A stretch of DNA of 64,000 nucleotides, taken from positions 118,109 to 182,108 of the forward strand of contig NZ_MRCD01000006.1 of the NCBI RefSeq assembly GCF_001904745.1, given 5' to 3'. The position numbers and the translations under genes are program-made. This stretch comes from Calothrix sp. HK-06. Lineage in GTDB: Bacteria; Cyanobacteriota; Cyanobacteriia; Cyanobacteriales; Nostocaceae. Numbering within the stretch: the first letter of the stretch is position 1; each line of letters begins with the position of its first letter. This document shows positions 27,620 to 34,803 of the stretch, one piece after another. Below the pieces are notes generated by a model. The model worked only from the letters and a program-made list of their open reading frames with translations. It did no database searches and was not told where the DNA came from.

Positions 27620-27676
27620 GGCAATGAATGTGAAGAATTTAGAGGGTGGACAAATAAATACCGACTCACGCTAAGA

Positions 27677-27741
27677 TACCTGGTTTCTACATAAAATCGT
27701 CATTTTTATTACATGCTATCAATGAAGGAACCAGGTTTCTA
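27677..27741. repeat. AAACCGGGTTT inverted-repeat element, copy 3
   Basis: ACCTGGTTTCT at 27678 and GGAACCAGGTTTCT ending at 27740 flank an interior AAAATCGTCATTTTTATTAC that is nearly identical to the copy at 57862-57927. It lies about 60 bases upstream of the PatA-like gene. Confidence 0.75.
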
Positions 27742-28420
27742 TGTTTAAGAAATTATTTTTCGAGTATCTATTTAGTTGTAAATATGAATAGGGAACGGTG
27801 GAAACTTGGTAATATATATTAATCTTGCAAAATAAAGTATTTTATAATTTTAAATTGAATGCAAACCGATTTATTTCTTTAATGTACCATAATCGAGTTT
27901 ACTATGAAACAACTTTATATTAAAAAATACGTACTGATTTTTATGCCAATTTGGCTTACAAATCTGCTACTAGTATTAATACTAAAGTACTTTTAGTTAT
28001 TATCTTAGGTAATTTAAAATTATTTTATGTGTTTATACGTAATCAAATCGCTAAATAATTTTGTTAAAAGCGTATGATTAGATACATGTATTTTTTTGAC
28101 TTTCATATCTTTGTGATTCGGTAAAATCAAATAAATGTCGAATTTACATGTAATTAAAAATACTATCTATTTATATTATATGCGTGTTGAAAAATTATTA
28201 TTAATACAAACTTGACGTATATTTTGCTTTTAATATCTCATCTTTGGGGAATGTATATTTGATACTTAATCCCCCTCAACAAGAACGCGAATTCGGGGGG
28301 TTTTGGATTTTGTTTCCCCCAAGTTATTGGGGGATTAGGGAAATCGAGTGGTCATTTAACTGGATGTCGTGCCAAGATGTTGCAGTTATATTTTAAGTTT
28401 GTAACTAGAAGCTAGCTAAA
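27742..28420. other. Long AT-rich spacer with a palindromic C/G-run element
   Basis: No gene was found on either strand between the PatA-like gene and the OstA-like gene. The sequence is very AT-rich to about 28260. An element at 28267-28340 contains AATCCCCCT, CGGGGGG, TTTCCCCCAAGTTATTGGGGGATTA; the last part is a good hairpin and resembles one at 46627-46710. The OstA-like gene promoter should lie in the last 100 bases. Confidence 0.45.
28267..28340. repeat. CCCCCAA..TTGGGGG palindromic repeat
   Basis: TCCCCCAAGTTATTGGGGGATT is an almost perfect hairpin, preceded by a second complementary pair AATCCCCC/GGGGGGTTTT. A related arrangement occurs at 46627-46710. These are likely dispersed intergenic repeats. 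Confidence 0.55.
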
Positions 28421-28876
28421 ATGTTTGAAAAATACAGCTTATTGTCCAACTTTGCCCAGGCAAGGTGTTTGCATTTATCGTTTTTACTGCCGGGAGTTTT
28501 GACTTACGCGGTTTTACTTAATGCGACTATTAAGAGTGTTTATGCTCAGGCGCCAGATTATGTGGCGCCAACTAATGGTACAGTTGTAGCTCCAGTTAGT
28601 GGGGCACCCACAACAAATTTATTAGTACAGCCAGCAGTACCAAGGGTCAATGATGTGATTACTTGGTCTGGGGATGTAGAGTTTAGATACGAGCCTCAAA
28701 AAATTACTGCGACTGCTGAAAAAGCAGAATACTATAAATTGGAGCAAAAAGTAGTTTTGACGGGTAAAGTCAAAATTGTGCGAGCAGGACAACCGTATGA
28801 GGCAGAAACTGCTACTTTTTTCGTCACCAACGAGTTTAAGATGATAGCTGATAAAGTAGCTATGCCCGAACAGTAA
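28421..28876 (+). CDS. OstA/LptA-like periplasmic protein
   Basis: A 151-residue protein with a long signal peptide (hydrophobic LSFLLPGVLTYAVLL, probable cleavage after VYAQA). The mature part carries an OstA-like beta-jellyroll: ITWSGDVEFRYEPQKITATA, AEKAEYYKLEQKVVLTGKV, KIVRAGQPYEAETATFFV. The pattern of marking a 'transformed' target with a bridging beta-sheet is that of LptA, which carries lipopolysaccharide across the periplasm. It is short but of normal size for cyanobacterial relatives. It converges on the YajQ gene with a 2-base gap. Confidence 0.75.
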   Translation: MFEKYSLLSNFAQARCLHLSFLLPGVLTYAVLLNATIKSVYAQAPDYVAPTNGTVVAPVSGAPTTNLLVQPAVPRVNDVITWSGDVEFRYEPQKITATAEKAEYYKLEQKVVLTGKVKIVRAGQPYEAETATFFVTNEFKMIADKVAMPEQ

Positions 28877-28878
28877 AT

Positions 28879-29370
28879 TTACCTGTAATTAGTAAATTGT
28901 AAAGCAACTGGGTAGTCTTCTTGCTTCAGTCGAGTTATGACAGCTTGTAAATCATCTTTATTTTTAGCGCTGACGCGAACAGCATCACCTTGAATTGATG
29001 CTTGTACCTTTTTGAACTCGTCACGAATTAACTTAGATATTTGCTTTGCTATTTCTTGGCTTATACCTTTTTTAAGGGTTACTTCGTGACGAACGCGGTT
29101 GCCTGAAGCTGATTCAATTTTGCCAAACTCAAAGATTTTCTGTGATAGATTACGCTTTGCAGCTTTTTCGCGCAGGATACCTTGTACCGTGTCGAGAGTA
29201 AATTCGCTGTCGGTATTGATAGTGATATTTTCGTCACCTAATTCAACAGTGGTGTTAGTGTCTTTGAGGTCGTAGCGACTTTTAACATCTCGCACAACTT
29301 GGTCTACAGCATTGACTAACTCTTGTCGGTCAAAATCGCTGACAATATCAAATGAATAGGTTGAAGCCAT
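28879..29370 (-). CDS. YajQ family nucleotide-binding protein
   Basis: A 163-residue YajQ/UPF0234 protein, two RNP-like folds; related proteins bind cyclic di-GMP or nucleotides. Family signatures: [73 protein letters not shown] and the end [11 protein letters not shown]. It is expected in the cytoplasm. Confidence 0.94.
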   Translation of the reverse strand: MASTYSFDIVSDFDRQELVNAVDQVVRDVKSRYDLKDTNTTVELGDENITINTDSEFTLDTVQGILREKAAKRNLSQKIFEFGKIESASGNRVRHEVTLKKGISQEIAKQISKLIRDEFKKVQASIQGDAVRVSAKNKDDLQAVITRLKQEDYPVALQFTNYR

Positions 29371-29459
29371 AACAGTTTTAGTGTGAGAAATAGATATGCT
29401 TGGGTTGAAGTTGTAAAGGTATTTGAGCTAGGGACGCAAATGCCCCTAACTATAATTTA

Positions 29460-29858
29460 CTAACCTTTAACTTGAATAAGACTCTGAACAAACAAAGTTA
29501 ACGAACAGAGTCCACCCACAGCAAACATTAAGGAGCGCAAAATGGGTATATTCAGAATATAGAAAATAGAGTACAGCAATCGCGCGACGACAAAAGTAAT
29601 TGCTGCGACTGCTGAAGCCTGTGAATTAACACCAGTTACATAAGCCATTAAAGCTGCTGCGGTAAACACCATAAACGTTTCAAACGAATTTTGGTGTGCC
29701 CAAGTTGCTCGTTGTGCGTAAGGCGGTAATTTATCAAACATTGCGCGAGGAGCAGCCATATCGTAACCTACGCTAAAACGACCATAGCTGACTACTAGAA
29801 ATGGAGCGTAAATCAGCAAAAAGCTAGCAAAAATCGAGTATAAAAAAATGGCTGACAC
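29460..29858 (-). CDS. MAPEG family membrane protein
   Basis: A 132-residue protein with four hydrophobic segments at about residues 3-25, 55-80, 82-100 and 105-130. The sequence AHQNSFETFMVFTAAALMAY and VARLLYSIFYILNIP are typical of the MAPEG fold (membrane-associated eicosanoid/glutathione metabolism, short bacterial branch). The reaction is unknown. It lies 90 bases downstream of a 1.1-kb block ended by the DprA-like gene on the same strand. Confidence 0.88.
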   Translation of the reverse strand: MSAIFLYSIFASFLLIYAPFLVVSYGRFSVGYDMAAPRAMFDKLPPYAQRATWAHQNSFETFMVFTAAALMAYVTGVNSQASAVAAITFVVARLLYSIFYILNIPILRSLMFAVGGLCSLTLFVQSLIQVKG

Positions 29859-29995
29859 GGCTAACTGTAAATGTTAATTGTAATTTGTGATGCATGTACG
29901 AGTGGATGTAAAGCCCTCAGTCTAAAGTCTATAATCTAGAATCAATACAACTAACTCTTGACTGTTGACTTAATGACTGCCGACTTTCAGTAAAG

Positions 29996-30580
29996 TTAAT
30001 CAAAGTAAAATAAAGTTACCACCTTCCTCTGTTCTTCAGCTTCTCTACATGTTTGTAACAGGGTGCGGCTATCGTGAAACGCAAAACAGATAAGCTGCTG
30101 GCAACGGGAGACTATCTCCTTATTGCACAGATAGCTAGCTTCTGCCAGGGCCAAACTATCATTAGTTGGATTTTCCACAAGATGCATTACCTGTTCAAGT
30201 TGTTGGCGCGATTCTATTGGCTGACGGTTTAGACTTTGTGGTAAAATTACCGTCAAAAAATTGGGGTCAGCACGCATTGCTCCCTTAATTGCGGCAGAAT
30301 TGGTGCCGGTTGCACCCGAAGTGATAATGCGATTGCCTGATAAAACCAGGGCATAAGTCATCATCTCTATCAGACTCTGATGCGTAATGGGGACGTGACG
30401 CGAACCCAGCAGTGCAATTCGTTTAGAACCTGTCTGCTGGATAGTCGCCAACTCTTGCGCTAGCGTATCGATATTATTAATAAGGTCTGTTGACTGGCTC
30501 AAAGACGGATGCTTCGCACTTCTTAAACAACCAAGATATTTTAGCAGAGATAGTGCCTTTACTCGCGCGCCCTTACTCAA
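29996..30580 (-). CDS. DNA recombination-mediator protein A (DprA)-like protein
   Basis: A 194-residue protein with the Rossmann-like core of the DprA/Smf superfamily: KRIALLGSRHVPITHQSLIEM, NRIITSGATGTNSAAIKGAM and a C-terminal strand QQLICFAFHDSRTL. It is shorter than transformation DprA proteins and lacks extra domains. Similar short proteins are common in cyanobacteria. The exact start is uncertain, since similarity appears to begin around residue 25. A role in DNA uptake or recombination is plausible but not shown. Confidence 0.75.
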   Translation of the reverse strand: MSKGARVKALSLLKYLGCLRSAKHPSLSQSTDLINNIDTLAQELATIQQTGSKRIALLGSRHVPITHQSLIEMMTYALVLSGNRIITSGATGTNSAAIKGAMRADPNFLTVILPQSLNRQPIESRQQLEQVMHLVENPTNDSLALAEASYLCNKEIVSRCQQLICFAFHDSRTLLQTCREAEEQRKVVTLFYFD

Positions 30581-30954
30581 TACTTAAGATTCCTCAACAT
30601 TAGGAGCTTCACCCAACTACTACCCTACGTAATTTTAGGCGCCCTATATTGCTTTAAAATCACCTACTGTACTTTGGCCTCAAATTCGTAAGTTGGGTTA
30701 CGCGCCTTGCGCGCAACCCAACAAAACCCCGAAAATCGAACGGCGCCTTTATTCCTGATAGAGATTAGAGTAATACAAACTTACATATGTCTAACTATAA
30801 TAACCTAAATTTATTTAATAGAAAGTATAGGCTTTCTTATACCGTATCTCTTTTCCTCACCTAGTTTTATATATAGTTCCTTGTCATATTCTTTAAACTT
30901 ATTTTCGTCGCATAATTCAATAGAGTTACACTTTAATAAAAAATGAGATAATGG
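30581..30954. other. Spacer with palindromic repeat, no gene
   Basis: This stretch holds two GGCGCC sites (30639, 30743) and a strong palindrome at 30691-30722. The rest is AT-rich and has stops in all frames. Confidence 0.45.
30691..30722. repeat. GTTGGGTT..AACCCAAC palindromic repeat
   Basis: GTTGGGTTACGCGC and GCGCGCAACCCAAC flank a CTT loop, giving a nearly perfect 13-base-pair stem. The same type of element is common between genes in filamentous cyanobacteria. Confidence 0.65.
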
Positions 30955-31102
30955 TTATTTAATAATTAAAGCTTCGGAATCTTGTAAAATTTTCATTTTA
31001 TCTATAGTGATATTTACATGGTTATCAAACTCTAAAAAATCACAATTATAAAAAGCTAAAAATAATCTTTGTTGCTCTATATTTACATTACTAAAGCTGC
31101 TT
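30955..31102 (-). pseudogene. Possible gene remnant, about 45 codons
   Basis: A minus-strand frame gives QQRLFLAFYNCDFLEFDNHV then NITIDKMKILQDSEALIIK and a stop at 30955-30957. The composition is protein-like, but upstream it runs into the repeat at 31103-31205. I do not recognise the family. It may be the 3' end of a gene cut by the repeat insertion. Confidence 0.3.
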
Positions 31103-31205
31103 CGTTCCTCAGCATGACAATTTTAGATGCTACCCTACCATAAGCGGATATCCTACCCTGCGGGAAAGCTCGTTTATGTTTACGTTAACGTTCCTCAGCA
31201 TGACA
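31103..31205. repeat. Element bounded by 17-base direct repeats
   Basis: CGTTCCTCAGCATGACA occurs at 31103-31119 and again at 31189-31205 in the same orientation. Between them lie two further TACCCTAC/CTACCCTG words. The sequence is not a known insertion sequence and carries no gene. It lies between the protease stop and the gene remnant. Confidence 0.55.
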
Positions 31206-31229
31206 TAGGTGTAGTATGGCATTAAGATT

Positions 31230-32996
31230 TTAATTTATTTTGTTTTTTAGGACTTCGGATGTGCCTTGTGATAATAGGCGTGTGCGTAGGTTATTTAAGT
31301 TATTAGATGGGTCTTGCTGTGTTTTGAAGCTTGCTACACCTGGTTTTGGCGCCTGTATTGTTTGAATAAGTTGGTTGTAAAGTTGTGAGTCTGCGGCGAA
31401 GTAAAATGCTAGTTCTTTGCCTACTTCTTTTAGTCGTTTGGGTAGTTCGCTTGGTGTTGTTTGTAATAATTGAGCTAAAGATAATTTTAGCATTGTGTTA
31501 TCGGGTGTTTCAAGAGAATCTTCTGGCTGGTTATTTACTAGCTGTTGCTCGAATAGATGGTTGAATGTATTTATGTCGTTATCTATTGGTGAGTGTTGTT
31601 GTAATGCAAAGGCTGGCGCCATGACTGATTGATTTTGATTATCTGGTAATGGTGCTGATAATACTTTCTCAGCGTTTACTAATCCTTCACCAAATCTATT
31701 GGGTTTCCAGGTTGGAAATTTTTCACAGCTATCGCGCAATATTTGATTAAATATAAAGGGTATTTTTTCGGCGCCGTATCGCTGAATAAGTTGGTCGCGT
31801 CCATGATATGAAAGCCATAATGCTGCTACACCAGCTATAAATGGAGCAGAAAAAGAAGTACCATTACCTTGGTTAATGTCATATTCCAACCCGGTATCGG
31901 TTTTGTTGGTTTTTGCATACCAAACACCAGCACCTGGCGCCGTTACATCTACTTGTCTTCCGCGCGATGAACCTAGCCATACTTCGCGTTTTACATCACA
32001 ACCTGTAACTGCAATTACTTCTTCGTAAGCAGCTGGCCATACAACGAACGGAACAGATGTACCAGATGCGGCTACAATAATTACACCTCGCTTTTGAGCA
32101 TAAATTATTGCACTTCGCAAGCGTTGACTAGGAAAAGCTGTTCCCAAACTAATTGATATTACGTGAAAACCGTTATCTGCTGCGTATTCAATTGCATTTG
32201 AGATGTTGATAATACTGATTAGTACTACCGATAAAGAGACTCGTAAAGGAACCAATTTAGCACCAGGCGCCACGCCCGTAACGCCTTTGGCGGTTGGGTA
32301 ATTTGCTTGTGAAGCTGTAGTACTAATAATAACGCCAGCGGTTGATGTACCGTGACCAGGATTGTTGATTATTTCGTTCGGAGATGTTTCAAGCTCGTCT
32401 TCTGGGTCGTTGTCTTTTTTGAGAAAATCAAAGCTTTTATTTAGAAGTAGATTAGAGATAATTTCTGGATGTGGTGTATAGCCTGTGTCGGGATGCCCAA
32501 TAATAATTCCATCCCCTGGCAATTTATTGGGGTCTGGGAAAAAACGTTGCCATGTTTCCAATACGCGAAGTTGCTTTAAAGGCCAATCAACATCGCTGCT
32601 TTCATCATTTATATTTTGTTGATTTTGATTATCAAATCCTGTAAGGTTCCGTCCTGTAGGTAAATCAATATCTTGATTGAAATTTTGTGTGGGGTCTATA
32701 GGCATAGCTACAGGAACAGCAAACAAGGGTTCTGCGTACACAACTCCTGGTTGAGAGCGCAAATAATAAGCTTTGTCCCAAGCTTCTTTGGTAGATAAAG
32801 TGTTTGCATCACTCTTTGTAATTTCAAACTCAGTAGCATTATCACCAACTAACTTAACTTCCCAATCTGAACCAAGTGCTTGGGTAATAATTTCTTGGCA
32901 TTTCGCTTGCTGCCCTGCCATGACCATTTGCAGGAAAAAGCCTTCAAATATAGGAGTACTATTAGAGTTACTTGGTTGTCCGTACATAAGCTTCAA
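31230..32996 (-). CDS. S8 family serine protease (subtilase)
   Basis: A 588-residue subtilisin-like protease. The catalytic triad is visible: Asp in GHPDTGYTPHPEI (near 169), His in NPGHGTSTAGVI (near 212) and Ser in NGTSFSAPFIAGVAALW (near 380); the oxyanion Asn lies in VIIVAASGTS-region variation, where the usual AAGN reads AASG, so this residue is not standard. An N-terminal propeptide-like region (about residues 20-95) precedes the catalytic domain; no signal peptide is clear. The C-terminal 150 residues are Gln-rich without a known domain. A cytoplasmic or peptide-processing role is possible. Confidence 0.88.
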   Translation of the reverse strand: MKLMYGQPSNSNSTPIFEGFFLQMVMAGQQAKCQEIITQALGSDWEVKLVGDNATEFEITKSDANTLSTKEAWDKAYYLRSQPGVVYAEPLFAVPVAMPIDPTQNFNQDIDLPTGRNLTGFDNQNQQNINDESSDVDWPLKQLRVLETWQRFFPDPNKLPGDGIIIGHPDTGYTPHPEIISNLLLNKSFDFLKKDNDPEDELETSPNEIINNPGHGTSTAGVIISTTASQANYPTAKGVTGVAPGAKLVPLRVSLSVVLISIINISNAIEYAADNGFHVISISLGTAFPSQRLRSAIIYAQKRGVIIVAASGTSVPFVVWPAAYEEVIAVTGCDVKREVWLGSSRGRQVDVTAPGAGVWYAKTNKTDTGLEYDINQGNGTSFSAPFIAGVAALWLSYHGRDQLIQRYGAEKIPFIFNQILRDSCEKFPTWKPNRFGEGLVNAEKVLSAPLPDNQNQSVMAPAFALQQHSPIDNDINTFNHLFEQQLVNNQPEDSLETPDNTMLKLSLAQLLQTTPSELPKRLKEVGKELAFYFAADSQLYNQLIQTIQAPKPGVASFKTQQDPSNNLNNLRTRLLSQGTSEVLKNKIN

Positions 32997-33167
32997 AATT
33001 GAGGAGTTAGTACTTTATATATACACGCGCAAGATGAATTCTTTACGGAAAATCTATCAAAAGAAGCATTTTCATGGGAATCAGGCACCGTGGTTTTGTG
33101 GCGCCAAAATATACTCTATGCTATTTGCTTTATTAAAAGTGTCTCTGTGGTAAAAAAATTATAAGGC

Positions 33168-33195
33168 TACACAGGCAAGGATGCCTGTGCTACAA
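33168..33195. repeat. ACAGGC..GCCTGT palindromic repeat
   Basis: CACAGGCAAGGATGCCTGTG is a compact hairpin followed by CTACAAC. A close relative is at 61031-61059 (ACAGGCAGGGATGCCTGT). Confidence 0.6.
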
Positions 33196-33221
33196 CTGAT
33201 CAGAATTAATTACATGAAGTA

Positions 33222-34322
33222 CTAGCTAATTGCTGGTATAGGGTGGAAGAAAAAGGCAAATCCTAGGACGGTGTATGCTGCTAGTAATAAAGTACCTTCT
33301 AACCAGTTTGATCTACCGTCGGAGCTGATTGTGTTGGCAATAAGTACTGATACGGTTACGGCTACTAGTTCAAATGGTTTAAAATCTAAGTCCATTGGTT
33401 GACCGAGGAACTTACCTGCAATAACTAGTACAGGCGCCACGAAAAGAGCAATTTGCATACTCGAACCAACTGCTACCGATAGCGATAAGTCCATTTTATC
33501 TTTCATGGCTACCGTAACGGCTGTTGCGTGTTCAGCAGCGTTACCAACGATAGGTACTAATATTACCCCAGTAAATAATGCAGTTAAACCAAGTTGTGAT
33601 GTGGCAACTTCTAAAGAATCAACTAAAAGTTCTGACTCAACTGCTACGAACAAAGTACAAACTAGTAGTACACCCGTCCAGAGCCACATATTCGGCTTTC
33701 CGTGCGTAGCTTCTAATGCATCGGTTTCGGTTTCGGCTTCGGCGATACCCAGTTCATATAAATATGAGTGAGTTTTCATTGAAAATAATAGAGTTAATAC
33801 ATATACAACTATCAATACTATTGCTACGGCAAATGAGAAATTTTGTAGTGTTTGCTCGCTAATTCCTTGCGATGTATAGTTCATAGCTGTTGGCAATAAT
33901 ATCGCGATTACAGCTAGGTTCATTGAGGCTGCATTTACACGGGCAACAATTGGCTGAAATTTTTGCTCTTTATAGCGTAACCCACCTAGTAACATCGCTA
34001 AACCCATAACTAGCAACAAGTTACCAATGATTGACCCTGTAATGCTGGCTTTAACTATATCGATTAAACCAGCATTGAGTGCCACTAGGGCGATAATTAG
34101 TTCTGTAGCATTACCGAAGGTGGCATTTAATAACCCACCAAGTACAGGACCAACAACAACGGCAATTTCTTCTGTAGCTGCACCCATCCAAGCAGCCAAA
34201 GGCAATATGGCCAAGCCTGCTGTAACAAAAACCGCCAACTCTCCCCACTCTAGATAATGTGCAGCTAGAGAAACAGGGATAAATAGTAACAACACTAAGA
34301 ATATTTTATTTTTGACTGACAT
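33222..34322 (-). CDS. cax: Calcium/proton exchanger (CaCA family, Cax type)
   Basis: A 366-residue membrane antiporter with about eleven hydrophobic segments in two inverted halves. Both signature alpha-repeats are present: GNATELIIALVALNAG (near residue 70) and GNAAEHATAVTVAMKD (near 260). A short acidic loop (AEAETETDALE) separates the halves. It should move Ca2+ out of the cytoplasm in exchange for protons. Length and topology are normal for the family. Confidence 0.94.
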   Translation of the reverse strand: MSVKNKIFLVLLLFIPVSLAAHYLEWGELAVFVTAGLAILPLAAWMGAATEEIAVVVGPVLGGLLNATFGNATELIIALVALNAGLIDIVKASITGSIIGNLLLVMGLAMLLGGLRYKEQKFQPIVARVNAASMNLAVIAILLPTAMNYTSQGISEQTLQNFSFAVAIVLIVVYVLTLLFSMKTHSYLYELGIAEAETETDALEATHGKPNMWLWTGVLLVCTLFVAVESELLVDSLEVATSQLGLTALFTGVILVPIVGNAAEHATAVTVAMKDKMDLSLSVAVGSSMQIALFVAPVLVIAGKFLGQPMDLDFKPFELVAVTVSVLIANTISSDGRSNWLEGTLLLAAYTVLGFAFFFHPIPAIS

Positions 34323-34803
34323 TTTTCACCTTGATTGATGGTTAATGGGGTAGAGACTACACTAAGCCTCTAGCATAGTCTTTTGCATGTAGCTATATGG
34401 CTCCGAATTTTTACGGTTTTTTCTTTTTGTTTTTTTTTGTAAAGTTTAATTATGTTATAATTCGGATCATAATCATTTTTAGCAAAAATTTAAATAAAAA
34501 GCTAAAATCATATCTCAGTTATGCTGTTTAATAAATTAAGAGACTATTAAAATTCTTGCGAAATACAGGAAAATATCCTCAGCTGAAGGCTTTTCAAATT
34601 CCCAGGATATATTGGTGCCTTCAAAAATCCCTCTCCAAGGTGATGTAGATTACCCACAAAAGTAGAAATACTATAGAACAATAAGGATTTAACTTAAATA
34701 GTTGTTACATGTACTGATTCTGTGGGAACGCAACTGTAGAGAATTTTATATCGACTGTCTAGTACAAAAGCGCAAGTTTATCAAAACACTGGAATAATAT
34801 TGC
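34323..34803. promoter_or_regulatory. Divergent spacer upstream of cax and the GH57 gene
   Basis: A 481-base spacer between divergent genes. A TATAAT hexamer lies at about 34456-34461 within an AT-rich patch, a possible -10 box; no good -35 was found. A T-run at 34428-34437 and a short inverted pair GGATATT/AATATCC near 34570-34610 are visible. No gene was recognised. Confidence 0.35.

Noticed and set aside
31103..31205. Insertion sequence bounded by direct repeats
   Set aside because: Only 86 bases long per unit, no transposase frame and no terminal inverted repeats.
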